Positions 45,220 to 53,623 of a stretch of DNA of 55,443 nucleotides are shown in pieces. Both the position numbers and the translations under genes were made by a program. The stretch is taken from assembly GCF_900116875.1 (NCBI RefSeq), contig NZ_FPCC01000021.1, positions 1 to 55,443 on the forward strand, written 5' to 3'. Positions within the stretch are counted from its first letter, which is position 1, and every line of letters starts with the position of its first letter. The stretch comes from Butyrivibrio sp. INlla21 (GTDB lineage Bacteria; Bacillota; Clostridia; Lachnospirales; Lachnospiraceae). Under the pieces are notes generated by a model, which saw nothing but the letters and a program-made list of their open reading frames with translations, was not told the origin of the DNA and did not search any database.

Positions 45220-45869
45220 TATTTGCTTGCTTTAAGCGTATATGTTTTATCCCAGTTCTTAAGAACTTCCACCGATGAAAAGCCTGCTGTCAGAAGTGCT
45301 TCTTTTTCGTGCTCCACCGTAAGCGGCGTATCGAAGTGATAGAATTCGCCATCCGGAAGCTTCAGCTCTTTTCTGATCTTAAGAAGTTCCTGCCTTAGCG
45401 AAGCCTCTTCCTCATCGGACTTTGAAAAGCAATCCGTAAGGATAAAGTATCCCTTGGAAGTAAGCGCCTTGCATAACCTTGTGTAAAGCGGGACCTTCTC
45501 TTCTTTGGTGAAATGATGCAGCGATTCAACCGATACGGCCGCGTCATATTTATCTTCACCAAACGGCTCGTCAAAATATGAACCACATATCAGTGTAATA
45601 TCTTTCCCCGGGAATTTAGCTTTTAGCGCATCAAGCATCGACTTTGTGAGGTCGATTCCCGTAACCTTGGCGCCGGGATTCATTTCAAAAAATGCTTCAA
45701 GCTCAAGGCCCGTTCCGCAGCCAAGATCAAGTACGTTCGCTCCTTCCGGCTTTGGCAAAAGCGCTGCCGTGTAACCGTAGAATACATCAGCACCTTCTAT
45801 ATTGCTCTTCATGTGCTCGTCATATCCGTCAACGCGAGCAGTGAAGAAATTGTCCATTTTTTCAAGCAT
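45219..45869 (-). CDS. Class I SAM-dependent methyltransferase
   Basis: 216 residues. Motif I is ANVLDLGCGTGLELEAFF near residue 45, with acidic residue at the end of the second strand (VTGIDLTKSMLDAL) and motif for strand 4 in YDAAVSVESLHHFTKEEK. The substrate is not readable. AGGA precedes the ATG. It is not closely linked to the neighbouring genes and has its own terminator at its 3' end. Confidence 0.88.
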   Translation of the reverse strand: MLEKMDNFFTARVDGYDEHMKSNIEGADVFYGYTAALLPKPEGANVLDLGCGTGLELEAFFEMNPGAKVTGIDLTKSMLDALKAKFPGKDITLICGSYFDEPFGEDKYDAAVSVESLHHFTKEEKVPLYTRLCKALTSKGYFILTDCFSKSDEEEASLRQELLKIRKELKLPDGEFYHFDTPLTVEHEKEALLTAGFSSVEVLKNWDKTYTLKASK

Positions 45870-45925
45870 TGTTCATCCTGTCCTTTTGTGTCTTAATATT
45901 TTGTCTTTATTCTTATATCTTTTTC

Positions 45926-47233
45926 TTATACCAATGTGACAGTATTTCTGCCGTTTTCTTTTGACAGATACATTGCCTTGTCCATACGGTCAAATGCATC
46001 TTCAAAAGTATCATCGTCTTTAACCTGCGTCACCCCGATAGAGCATGTCACATGCCCGATCTTCGGAAACTCCGTAGCTTCAACTTTTTTCCTAAGTTCG
46101 TCGGCGATAGCATACAGCTCATCTCCGGTTTTATTGTTGTAAACTATTACAAACTCCTCGCCGCCCCATCTTCCGACAGCTGCTTCTTTTTCAGCCACGA
46201 AGTCTTTTAACAGATCTGCAAGTGACTTAAGCACAGTATCTCCGGCGGAGTGTCCGTATGTATCGTTGACTTTCTTGAAAAAATCCAGATCAAGCATCAT
46301 CATTGCTACGTTTATGCCACCTCTATGATGCTTATCTATACTGATATTGATCTCGTTCTTAATACTGCCCTGATTTAGGAGCTCCGTAAGAGTGTCGTTC
46401 TGGGCAAGCTTCTCGTACTTCTTAAGCTCAGACATAAGCTGCATGGAAGAATCGTGAATATTCTGCACCATAAACACAAATCTGAAATCCTCTTCGGCAC
46501 TTGTCATGGCTCTGCTGAAGATCAGTTTTACCCAGATGAACTTTCCCTCGAGGTTCTGCATCTGACAATCAAAAGATGTCGTGCGGCCGCGAGCAAGATT
46601 ATTTTTCAGGTATTCCGGATCGGTGATCTTAAGAAATTGCTCTTTATCCTCAGGCCAGATCATATTAACCGTCATCATGCGCCAGTCGGAATACTTAATA
46701 TCCGCGTTGATAACCTCTTCCGAAACCTCTGTGACACTTATGCTGCTGGTCGTATCGTTAACAAGGTCAACATACATGGAAAAAAGAAATGTATTCTGGA
46801 TCGTAGTGTTTACCTTACCGGAAGTCATGTACTCCTGAACGTATTCATCGTACAGTTCATCCATGATGTAAACATACTTCGTTGTATCTTTTATCGGATA
46901 AACAGTCATCTGAAGAATGGTAGGTGTTTGGCTACCATTTGAATAAAGCTTTATTTTCCTACTGTACTTACCTTTAAACTTGCCATAGTATGACACAAAG
47001 GCATTGTACTCATCCGATACTTTCTCATTGGATTCGGAAATATGAAACCAGAGCTTTTGTATAAGATCGTCATAGCTTCCGGTCTCTTCTACGAAATCCG
47101 CAAAATCATTATTGCGCGCAAGAACTCTGTACTTATTGACCGAAGTATCCGCAAGGATCACAATAGCCACATTTTCCTGCAATAATCCAAAAATGTCTTG
47201 TAACGTGTAGTTCTCCAATGATTTATCCGACAT
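45926..47233 (-). CDS. Diguanylate cyclase with N-terminal PAS-like region
   Basis: 435 residues from MSDKSLENYTLQ, preceded by GGGTGA; a start seven residues earlier is possible. The N-terminal part (about 10-130) and a second part (about 150-260, ending FVFMVQNIHDSSMQL) look like PAS-type sensory domains. The C-terminal GGDEF domain (about 275-435) carries the active signature GRWGGEEF and LDLDFFKKVNDTYGHSAGD. No R-x-x-D inhibitory site is seen before GGEEF. It is soluble and makes c-di-GMP from GTP in response to an unknown signal. A strong promoter lies upstream. Confidence 0.93.
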   Translation of the reverse strand: MSDKSLENYTLQDIFGLLQENVAIVILADTSVNKYRVLARNNDFADFVEETGSYDDLIQKLWFHISESNEKVSDEYNAFVSYYGKFKGKYSRKIKLYSNGSQTPTILQMTVYPIKDTTKYVYIMDELYDEYVQEYMTSGKVNTTIQNTFLFSMYVDLVNDTTSSISVTEVSEEVINADIKYSDWRMMTVNMIWPEDKEQFLKITDPEYLKNNLARGRTTSFDCQMQNLEGKFIWVKLIFSRAMTSAEEDFRFVFMVQNIHDSSMQLMSELKKYEKLAQNDTLTELLNQGSIKNEINISIDKHHRGGINVAMMMLDLDFFKKVNDTYGHSAGDTVLKSLADLLKDFVAEKEAAVGRWGGEEFVIVYNNKTGDELYAIADELRKKVEATEFPKIGHVTCSIGVTQVKDDDTFEDAFDRMDKAMYLSKENGRNTVTLV

Positions 47234-47285
47234 ACTATTCACCCGCTCGTCCATGAAGTTGTTTGGTGTATATGTTATCAGTTTA

Positions 47286-47315
47286 ATTATACTTTTGTGC
47301 TTATTATTTAGTCAA
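47286..47315 (-). promoter_or_regulatory. Promoter of the diguanylate cyclase gene
   Basis: TTGACT (47310-47315) and a perfect TATAAT (47286-47291) with an 18-base spacer on the minus strand. Confidence 0.65.
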
Positions 47316-47346
47316 TTTATGTATTGCTCTCTCCTTTAATAAATCG

Positions 47347-48198
47347 TCAGTTCTTTCTAATGTACCAGCTATAGCCGCTAAAGATAAGTCCCCTATCTTT
47401 ATTATCAAATATGGGCAAAAGAGATTTCGTCATCCACTCTTTTGCTTCTTCTGCGCTGACAGTTCCGCTCTCAATCTGCGTATTTACATTAGACTGGATA
47501 AGCATGAAATCAACAAATTCCTCAAGTGTAAAAGAATAAACCATGTCATATTCGGTCTGTTTTTCCATGGTAAAGCCTTCGGGAAGGTCTTCTTGTTTCC
47601 ACTTGTTTTCTTTTCTTGGAGGCTTGGGAAACCTAGTCAGATACTCATCGTTGTACCAGTGAGTGTATGCATCGCTTTCAGCGGTTTGTGAGACCTCGGC
47701 TCCGCTTTCGAGCTTTAGGGAAACATTCTGTCCGCTCTCGGGCATTATATGCCTCGCCATGCGATTCGTTATTCCAAAATCGTAGATGACTAAAAGTCCT
47801 CCGTCTTCCATGACATCTGACATATTTGCCATAAATATCTGTTCATCGACCCAGTTTATGCAACCTGCGGCAGTCACGATATCATACTTTTCTTCGGGAA
47901 GTCTTGTCTCTTCTGCTTTGGCAGTGTAGAAGGCGTATGCATTGTTATCTCCGTACAGTTTTTTGCACGCTTCTACCATAGCATCCGCGATATCGGTTCC
48001 TGTTACTTTATCACAGATAAGCTTTAACGCCTTGGTTGAAAGTCCCGCGCCGCAGCCAACGTCAAGACCGTTCTTGAATATATGGTCCGGCGCAAGATCG
48101 CAATCTCTTTTTAATTGTTCTATTACTGACTTGTGAAGCCATGGCCTCTTGGTATATCCCATGGCTATACGCTTTGAATCAAAAGATTTGTTGTTCAT
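47347..48198 (-). CDS. SAM-dependent methyltransferase, type 11-like
   Basis: 283 residues. Motif I is KNGLDVGCGAGLSTKALKLI near residue 43, followed by VTGTDIADAMVEACKKLY, and YDIVTAAGCINWVDEQIF. The C-terminal 100 residues (WYNDEYLTRFPKPPRKENKW region) form a family-specific cap. The substrate is unknown. GGAAAGAG precedes the ATG. Its neighbours, a diguanylate cyclase and an EFR1 gene, give no hint of its role. Confidence 0.85.
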   Translation of the reverse strand: MNNKSFDSKRIAMGYTKRPWLHKSVIEQLKRDCDLAPDHIFKNGLDVGCGAGLSTKALKLICDKVTGTDIADAMVEACKKLYGDNNAYAFYTAKAEETRLPEEKYDIVTAAGCINWVDEQIFMANMSDVMEDGGLLVIYDFGITNRMARHIMPESGQNVSLKLESGAEVSQTAESDAYTHWYNDEYLTRFPKPPRKENKWKQEDLPEGFTMEKQTEYDMVYSFTLEEFVDFMLIQSNVNTQIESGTVSAEEAKEWMTKSLLPIFDNKDRGLIFSGYSWYIRKN

Positions 48199-48263
48199 TG
48201 TTATTCTCTTTCCTTTTCTTAAGCATTTCTTCTATATGTCATCAGATTATCTTTTATGGTCCA

Positions 48264-49121
48264 TTATACCATCAGGTCATGTGCATTGATATGCGGGTTG
48301 TGATAACGCTTCCTTTTATCGGGCAAGCCAAGCAGCTTTGTCATAAGTGTTCCTAATTCATCATATGCTTTAGGTCTTTTGAACTGTATCGCTTTGGTGG
48401 GGCAATAGACCACGCAAGCGTTGCAACCGTTACAATTATGATTCCATTTAGGGCGGCCGTCTTCGATCACAATATTCTTATTAGGGCACACCTTCTCGCA
48501 GGTTGAGCAGCCGATGCATCTTTTGTCTGTAAAAAAGCCTTTGTCATATTCATGCTCAATATTAAGATACGGAACCATAAGCTTTGGGAACAGTTTTCGT
48601 GTTATGAAAGACATATGCGGATACTTTCTGAATTTCATTTCCGATATCTCGCGTGCTGTCTTTAGCATATTTTTTTCCATCAAAGGAAGCATGAGCTTTT
48701 CAGGCGGAAAAGGCGGATACGCTATGCACTGGCTTGCGACGCACCTGATCGCACGGGAATAGTTCAGATGAACCCCTTTCGTAGAAAGAATATCCTCGAC
48801 AGTTTCAAATGCTTTTCCGTGAACAGCTATGTACGTGGCCACCATAAAAATATAGGCATTGGGGTTTACGGAAAGCCCAGAGATAAACTCTTTCATTCTT
48901 CCGGGTACATCCCATTCGTAAACCGGGCAGACAAAGCCGATAATGTCTGCATCCTCAGCACTGTATCCCGAAGGATCTTTTCTCACATTGACAATGGTGG
49001 TGTCTTTAAGTACCTCTGCTATTACTTTTGACGCACGCAAGCTGTTTCCCGTTCCGCTGAATAATACAAACGGAATTATTGCAGAACGTTCTAAGAAAAC
49101 TATCGCAAATGCTATGCTCAA
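48264..49121 (-). CDS. EFR1-type flavodoxin-ferredoxin protein, 5' end disturbed
   Basis: Up to 285 residues. A flavodoxin-like N-terminal domain begins LFSGTGNSLRASKVIAEVL (FMN phosphate loop) and continues to about 175; the C-terminus holds two 4Fe-4S clusters, CIGCSTCEKVCPNKNI and CNGCNACVVYCPTKAI. Such proteins are expected to carry electrons between ferredoxin and flavin partners in anaerobes. There is no ATG or GTG in frame before the conserved start; the only option is TTG at 49121 without a ribosome site, inside the opposing TetR gene. The normal N-terminus may have been lost in a rearrangement, so expression is uncertain. Confidence 0.8.
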   Translation of the reverse strand: MSIAFAIVFLERSAIIPFVLFSGTGNSLRASKVIAEVLKDTTIVNVRKDPSGYSAEDADIIGFVCPVYEWDVPGRMKEFISGLSVNPNAYIFMVATYIAVHGKAFETVEDILSTKGVHLNYSRAIRCVASQCIAYPPFPPEKLMLPLMEKNMLKTAREISEMKFRKYPHMSFITRKLFPKLMVPYLNIEHEYDKGFFTDKRCIGCSTCEKVCPNKNIVIEDGRPKWNHNCNGCNACVVYCPTKAIQFKRPKAYDELGTLMTKLLGLPDKRKRYHNPHINAHDLMV

Positions 49122-49608
49122 GGTTATGAAGATATATGATTACAGGGAGATCACAGTGACTCAGATCACGCAGGAAGCTGAAGTTTCCAGAAAGACTTTC
49201 TACCGTCATTTCCGTGATAAGGATGAAGTCCTAAAGCACCTGTTTGATTCACTGTATAAAGAATGCGTATCAACAATAAAGGACAACGACTTACACCATT
49301 ACTGGGACGTTGTCCAATGCTTTTTTGATTTTTGGGAAAGTCATGCCAAAATCCTGAACCTGATGAAGCAGAGCAATCTGCTTCCGCAATTGTTTGAGGA
49401 GTCCTACGAAAGATCTTTTGAAGTATTCCGATCCGTGAAATCGGCAGACCTCTCTGAGCAGTACAAAGCTGAACTTCCGTATCTTCTCGCATACAGCTTG
49501 GGCGGAATGAATTCCATGCTCATCAAATGGATAGAAAACGGAATGTCTATTCCTTCATCGACACTGATATCATGTCTTCGTGAAGGATTCAGTTCAGAAA
49601 TGCTGTGA
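48943..49608 (+). CDS. TetR family regulator, start uncertain, overlapping the EFR1 gene head-on
   Basis: The conserved protein begins near 49075 with IIAERSKKTIANAMLKVMKI and continues with the helix-turn-helix EITVTQITQEAEVSRKTFYRHF, then a helical ligand domain of the TetR_C type ending near LREGFSSEML. The only in-frame ATG codons are at 48943 (deep inside the EFR1 gene, residues from there look like antisense) and at 49114 (inside the DNA-binding domain). Neither has a ribosome site. Together with the missing EFR1 start this suggests that the intergenic promoter region of a divergent pair has been deleted. It would otherwise be the regulator of the EFR1 gene. Confidence 0.65.
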   Translation: MSASSALYPEGSFLTLTMVVSLSTSAITFDARKLFPVPLNNTNGIIAERSKKTIANAMLKVMKIYDYREITVTQITQEAEVSRKTFYRHFRDKDEVLKHLFDSLYKECVSTIKDNDLHHYWDVVQCFFDFWESHAKILNLMKQSNLLPQLFEESYERSFEVFRSVKSADLSEQYKAELPYLLAYSLGGMNSMLIKWIENGMSIPSSTLISCLREGFSSEML

Positions 49609-49634
49609 GTATTATAATACTTCATGTATTATTT

Positions 49635-50189
49635 CTAGCATCTATCGCTTTTAATCATTGAATGCAATACTTTATCATATAGCATTCCCTTATTATTTCT
49701 ACCGGTTGCTCGTAAAGTACCTTCCAACTTCATTCCGGCTTTTTCCATTACTCTGCCGGATTTAGGATTATTAACATCGTGGCATGCAGCGACTCGATTA
49801 AGTCCTACAACGTCAAAAAGATAATCCATAACCGCCTTTAATGCTTCAGGCATTATTCCCTGTCCCCAGTATGAGCTGCTCATGCAGTACCCTATTTCTG
49901 CCGCATCGATTTTTTCATCAAGCTTAATCACCGAAATATTGCCTATGGCCTGCCTATTTTCCTTGAGTTCAATTACCCAGTTAAAATACTCTCCATCCTC
50001 ATATTCGCTGATCCAATCCTCAAGAAGCTGCCTTGTAAAATCCGCGCTTGGATGCGGTGACCAGGAAAGAAATTCTGTAACTATCGGATCTGAAGCCCAG
50101 TTATTGTACATATCCTCAGCATCATCGATTGTGAATCTCCTTAATATGAGCCTTGTAGTTTCTATTGTGCGCGTTCCCGTCTTGTTCAT
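49635..50189 (-). CDS. GNAT family N-acetyltransferase, RimJ/RimL type
   Basis: 184 residues from MNKTGTRTIETTRLILRRF, preceded by GGAG; the typical RimJ/RimL opening TxRLxLRxF is present. The acetyl-CoA site shows SSYWGQGIMPEALKAVMDYLF and NPKSGRVMEKAGMKLEGTLR, also typical. It acetylates an amino group on a ribosomal protein or small molecule; the substrate is not readable. It converges with the TetR gene and is the first of three acetyltransferase genes in this end of the window. Confidence 0.9.
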   Translation of the reverse strand: MNKTGTRTIETTRLILRRFTIDDAEDMYNNWASDPIVTEFLSWSPHPSADFTRQLLEDWISEYEDGEYFNWVIELKENRQAIGNISVIKLDEKIDAAEIGYCMSSSYWGQGIMPEALKAVMDYLFDVVGLNRVAACHDVNNPKSGRVMEKAGMKLEGTLRATGRNNKGMLYDKVLHSMIKSDRC

Positions 50190-50302
50190 ATTATGTTCTC
50201 CATATAGTGACCAAGCCAAGCTCTACGCCTAGCTTGGTCCCAAGTGTTACTCACATCTTACAACTCTTGCATACAGCTTTCTTTTTTTGATAAATAACAC
50301 AT

Positions 50303-51247
50303 TTATATCCTCAATAGATTCATTACCATAGCTGTCATAATATCTTTTTCATCAGGATTGGATTCAGCAATCATCAATGTAATAGCAACAAGTGCTCCAT
50401 CACTTATTATCTTCTGCCCATCCCTAAAAAGTGCGTTATTTCTACTCAAAAACTCCAAGAACAAGGAAGCCGCTATTCTCTTACAACCATCCTCAAAAGG
50501 ATGATCTTTTATCATGAAATAAAGAAGATTGGCTGCCTTTTCCTCTAATGAAGGATACACCTCCCCTCCAAATACATCCTGATAGACTGCTGCCAGAATA
50601 CCTTCTACCTTACCGGCTTCTTTTTCTACGCCAAACACGTCTGATTTGAAAGTATCCTCCATATGATTGACCATCTCTCTGCAATCACTATAAGTGATTC
50701 TATATATTGGGCTTGAGCCTTCAGGCTTCTCAAGAGACTGGTGATCATATTGATCCAAAAGCATAAGTGCTTGTGTGTATAGATTTACCGCCTTAAGCAC
50801 ATCCTGTTGTTCGATATCAAGTGTCCCTGCAATCATCTTTGTTTGTATCTCAACAGTTTTCTGAAGTGCCTGTAGCCTGCGCTCATTTATTGCATAGCCA
50901 TTAATAATATACTGTTTCAATACATTATTAGCCCATTGTCTAAACTCTGTTCCTCGCTGAGATTTTACTCGGTAACCAACAGAAATAATTACATCTAAAC
51001 TGTAGTGCTTAGTTTTATACTTTTTGCCATCTGAACCAGTTGTCAAGAAATCCTTGACAACTGAATTCTTATCCAACTCTCCCTCTTTAAAGCAATTATT
51101 AGCATGTAAACTTATATTTTGCTTTGTGGTATCAAAAAGATTCGCCATTTGTAACTGATTTAGCCAGACCGTATCCCCGTCCATAGGTACTGATAGCACA
51201 ATTTTCTTATCTTTTGATTCAAATAATACTATTTCATTCTTTTCCAT
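50303..51247 (-). CDS. RhuM-Fic family protein, probable toxin
   Basis: 314 residues from MEKNEIVLFESKDK, with AGGGGA before it. The N-terminal RhuM domain (about 1-115) includes TVWLNQLQMANLFDTTKQNIS and VKSQRGTEFRQWANNVLKQY. The C-terminal Fic/Doc-like domain (about 200-300) carries the core HPFEDGCKRIAASLFLEFL; the usual motif is HPF-x-D/E-GN-K-R, so Asn is replaced by Cys here. Fic proteins transfer AMP or other groups; Doc types phosphorylate EF-Tu. It overlaps the upstream XRE gene by 14 bases, in a toxin-antitoxin-like pair. Whether it is an active toxin with the changed motif is unknown. Confidence 0.85.
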   Translation of the reverse strand: MEKNEIVLFESKDKKIVLSVPMDGDTVWLNQLQMANLFDTTKQNISLHANNCFKEGELDKNSVVKDFLTTGSDGKKYKTKHYSLDVIISVGYRVKSQRGTEFRQWANNVLKQYIINGYAINERRLQALQKTVEIQTKMIAGTLDIEQQDVLKAVNLYTQALMLLDQYDHQSLEKPEGSSPIYRITYSDCREMVNHMEDTFKSDVFGVEKEAGKVEGILAAVYQDVFGGEVYPSLEEKAANLLYFMIKDHPFEDGCKRIAASLFLEFLSRNNALFRDGQKIISDGALVAITLMIAESNPDEKDIMTAMVMNLLRI

Positions 51248-51446
51248 CAACTTCCCCTTTATCATTCATTATTTTTTCAAATTTAAGCTGATATGCCAAT
51301 AACCTCGGAATATACTCCGGAGGAGTTCTACGCCCCGCTTCCCAATCCTCTAATGTACGCACCGGAATGCCTGTGTGAATCGAAAACTCTTTTCGCGTTT
51401 CTCCTGTGCTCTCTCTTAATTGCTTAATTCTCTCCGCTATATCCAT
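51234..51446 (-). CDS. XRE-type DNA-binding protein, probable antitoxin
   Basis: 70 residues from MDIAERIKQLREST, with GGAGG seven bases before. The helix-turn-helix is TGETRKEFSIHTGIPVRTLE followed by DWEAGRRTPPEYI. The short length, the overlap with the RhuM-Fic gene and the two operator-like sites around its promoter fit an antitoxin and self-repressor. Confidence 0.8.
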   Translation of the reverse strand: MDIAERIKQLRESTGETRKEFSIHTGIPVRTLEDWEAGRRTPPEYIPRLLAYQLKFEKIMNDKGEVDGKE

Positions 51447-51458
51447 ATTTGCACCTCC

Positions 51459-51509
51459 ACGCAATGCGATAATTAATCTTATCATATCTTATATTTTGAC
51501 GCAATGCGT
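51459..51509 (-). promoter_or_regulatory. Promoter and twin operators of the XRE-Fic pair
   Basis: Two copies of the near-palindrome ACGCAATGCG(T/A) at 51459-51469 and 51499-51509, spaced 40 bases. The -35 TTGCGT (51499-51504) lies within the far copy and TAAGAT (51476-51481) with a 17-base spacer is the -10; the near copy sits just downstream of the start point. Confidence 0.7.
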
Positions 51510-51595
51510 GTTCCTTATTTCTAACAGCGATGCCATGCCGACAGACTCGAAACCGCTTCGCTTGTTCCTCGTTGTCGCGGCATTCGCCGTATGCT

Positions 51596-51629
51596 TACAA
51601 AAAAGACTCGGTACAATGTACCGAGTCTT
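51596..51629 (-). terminator. Terminator before the XRE-Fic pair
   Basis: AAGACTCGGTAC and GTACCGAGTCTT form a perfect 12-bp stem with loop of 3, followed on the minus strand by TTTTTT. It closes the acetyltransferase / C_GCAxxG region transcript. Between 51510 and 51595 nothing is seen. Confidence 0.9.
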
Positions 51630-51819
51630 CTGAAATCTGCTATTGCAGATTGATCATCTCTTTGAGAACTTTTTCAATGTCCTAAGTGCTGTGTTTGTGG
51701 CATTTCTAGAACGAGTTGCTGTTTACCTGCTGCGTACGGTAGAAAGCTCAGGGCTACTGTATGCGGCTGGTGGCAACTTGAATAACTGCGATCAAAAATA
51801 ATACTCTGATTTTTCTTTC

Positions 51820-51908
51820 TACTCATTAAATCTTTGTCTGTCTTTTGTAGGATTATCTTCCGATATAACGTTCCACCATCCATCCTGATAATTAAGAAGT
51901 TTTCTGTC
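51820..51908 (-). pseudogene. Possible gene-end remnant
   Basis: In the frame that follows the stop of the C_GCAxxG pseudogene, 29 codons read KLLNYQDGWWNVISEDNPTK and RQRFNE before a stop, with natural-looking composition but no start. The stretch 51630-51819 beside it holds no convincing gene; a 13-codon end DIEKVLKEMINLQ near 51645-51690 is another possible scrap. Confidence 0.3.
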
Positions 51909-52330
51909 TCATTTTGCTTTCTTTGGTTTCTTCTCCGGAAGTTCAGCATACATACCATTCAACAGTTCCACAATCAAAGCCTTGTCATCAAAACTATCAA
52001 ATTCTTCGGAGGATATGTCACAGCCAAGTATATCTCTACAGACATATGAAGCATTCTTTTTCTTTGAATCTGTCCATAAACTCAGCAGCCTTGGGGTAAG
52101 CAGTTGTTTTATAGTCGGGGCCGTCTCCGTGTTTCAAACCGATCACCATGATTGCCCCGGATACAGCACCACACACTTCACCTTTTCTCACGCCCCCCGC
52201 TGAAACATGCTACCACTTTCATAGCTTGGTCTATCGTCAGCCCATAATCTTCCGCGTAAGCTCCAAGAACTGCCTGCGAGCACTTGAATTTTTCATAAAA
52301 TATCTTCATTGCTTTTTCTTTGTGTGTCAT
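51909..52330 (-). pseudogene. C_GCAxxG_C_C family redox protein, frameshifted twice
   Basis: Conserved pieces are spread over shifted frames: MTHKEKAMKIFYEKFKCSQA and VVACFSGG, then VRKGEVCGAVSGAIMVIGLK up to FMDRFKEK, then ASYVCRDILGCDISSEEF and the end LPEKKPKKAK. This is the C-GCAxxG-C-C redox-active family, normally about 140 residues. The first shift falls at a run of six C (plus strand, 52193-52198) and the second in an A/T-rich run near 52055-52062; each removes one correct frame. It may be a true pseudogene or two sequencing errors in homopolymers. It follows an acetyltransferase gene by 18 bases. Confidence 0.75.
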
Positions 52331-52348
52331 AGATCTTCACTCAGCTTA

Positions 52349-52867
52349 CTATAGTTTTTTCTGCATCCATAACAGATCATACCATCTGTCAAATTTCTTA
52401 CCTATAGTCTTCATGTGCGCTGCTTTTGTATATCCCGATCGTATATGAAACTTATAGCTGTCATGTGTGAGATATTCATCCTCTTCATCACTATAGGCGG
52501 CTCCTGCAAGCAGGTTGACTATGCCCTGTTCTTTAAGCCTTTTTTCCAGCTCTTTGTACAGCAACGAACCGATACCCTGTCTGCGATAATCCTTATCAAC
52601 ATAAATAGATGTTGTTGCTGTCCAGTTATAAGCTTCTCTAGAACTATATGGTCCCGCATACGCATAGCCGACGATCCTGTCTTTTAATAAGCACACCATA
52701 TATGGATATTTTTCTTTTGTTGTCTTAATCCTGTTTTTAAATTCTTCAACTGACGGAGCTTCATATTCAAAAGAAACAGCGGTATTCAGAACATAATATG
52801 AATATATCTCCACCAGTTTTTTAGCATCTTCGGGATCAGCGTCCCTTATAAACAGTTCTCTTTCCAT
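52349..52867 (-). CDS. GNAT N-acetyltransferase, phosphinothricin acetyltransferase-like
   Basis: 172 residues. The opening IRDADPEDAKKLVEIYSYYV, the AVSFEYEAPSVEEFKNRI segment, and the acetyl-CoA site YVDKDYRRQGIGSLLYKELEK match the PAT/MnaT-type branch. The middle of the usual FHEKLGF motif reads FHIRSGYT. Members acetylate methionine derivatives or phosphinothricin-like compounds; the real substrate is unknown. GGAGG precedes the ATG. It is followed by the frameshifted gene. Confidence 0.9.
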   Translation of the reverse strand: MERELFIRDADPEDAKKLVEIYSYYVLNTAVSFEYEAPSVEEFKNRIKTTKEKYPYMVCLLKDRIVGYAYAGPYSSREAYNWTATTSIYVDKDYRRQGIGSLLYKELEKRLKEQGIVNLLAGAAYSDEEDEYLTHDSYKFHIRSGYTKAAHMKTIGKKFDRWYDLLWMQKKL

Positions 52868-52891
52868 ATTACCTCCAAAGACAATTAGTAA

Positions 52892-53353
52892 TCACCCATA
52901 CGGATATTCCTTGCTAAGATCTATCCTCATTGATACAATACCATTTTCCTCTGATAATTCCTCGTATCCCAAACGTTTATATAGGCTATATCCAATTCTC
53001 ATAACTTCCGGTTTCGTTGTGAAAATCAATTCCTTAAACCCAAGTTCAAAAGCCTTATCCGTCATTGCTTTGAGCATTATCCTTGCATATCCTTTTCCTC
53101 TGTATTCCGGTCTGATAAACAGACGCTTTCCTTCACAGGTTTCGTCGCTTATTTTCTTTATGGCAACACAGGCAATGGGTTTATCTTCTTCATATCCTAC
53201 TATTATTGCTCCACCTGAATAATACTCAAGCAGATCATTCAATTCCTTATCAAAGGAAACAAAACAGCTTTCTGCCCCTTTGATATGCGAATACTCAATA
53301 AAAAGCTCTTTCACAATATCAGGATTAGTACACTCTTTCGTTTCAAAAAGCAT
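52892..53353 (-). CDS. GNAT family N-acetyltransferase
   Basis: 153 residues from MLFETKECTNPDIV, chosen because GGAGGAG lies before it; a start five residues earlier would cover that site. The acetyl-CoA loop is RLFIRPEYRGKGYARIMLKA (about 82-101) and the C-terminal part SLYKRLGYEEL. The substrate is unknown. It lies 24 bases upstream of the next acetyltransferase gene, and both probably share a transcript with the redox protein and permease genes before it. Confidence 0.88.
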   Translation of the reverse strand: MLFETKECTNPDIVKELFIEYSHIKGAESCFVSFDKELNDLLEYYSGGAIIVGYEEDKPIACVAIKKISDETCEGKRLFIRPEYRGKGYARIMLKAMTDKAFELGFKELIFTTKPEVMRIGYSLYKRLGYEELSEENGIVSMRIDLSKEYPYG

Positions 53354-53382
53354 AATATTCTCCTCCATATCCCTAACATCTT

Positions 53383-53610
53383 CTATAAGAGTTTTTCAAC
53401 GTCCTTCGCTTTAAGAACTTTTCCGGCTGAAACTACTTTTCCATCGATTATAAGAGCCGGCATACTCATCACCCCAAAACCCATGATCTTTTCCATATCA
53501 GTGATATACTCTATCTCCGCATCAATCCCTTTTTGAGCCACTGCTTCCTTTGCGGATGCAAGGAGTGCCTCACAGCTTTTACATCCTCCACCTAATACTT
53601 TAATATTCAT
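53383..53610 (-). CDS. Small thioredoxin-like redox protein
   Basis: 75 residues from MNIKVLGGGCKSCEALL, with AAGGAGG before it. The fold is that of small redox-active disulfide proteins: C-K-S-C near residues 10-13, MGFGVMSMPALIIDGKVV with cis-Pro, and a helical end. Such proteins travel with UPF0718 permeases and ArsR regulators in arsenic or metal clusters. It is 13 bases after the permease gene. Confidence 0.88.
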   Translation of the reverse strand: MNIKVLGGGCKSCEALLASAKEAVAQKGIDAEIEYITDMEKIMGFGVMSMPALIIDGKVVSAGKVLKAKDVEKLL

Positions 53611-53623
53611 GCCATATCCTCCT

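Noticed and set aside
50222..50255. Inverted repeat GACCAAGC/GCTTGGTC before the RimL-like gene
   Set aside because: No T-run on either side and no clear promoter context, so neither a terminator nor an operator can be supported.
51674..51958. A 94-codon minus-strand frame near the pseudogene
   Set aside because: It overlaps the pseudogene end out of frame and has no ribosome site or family resemblance.
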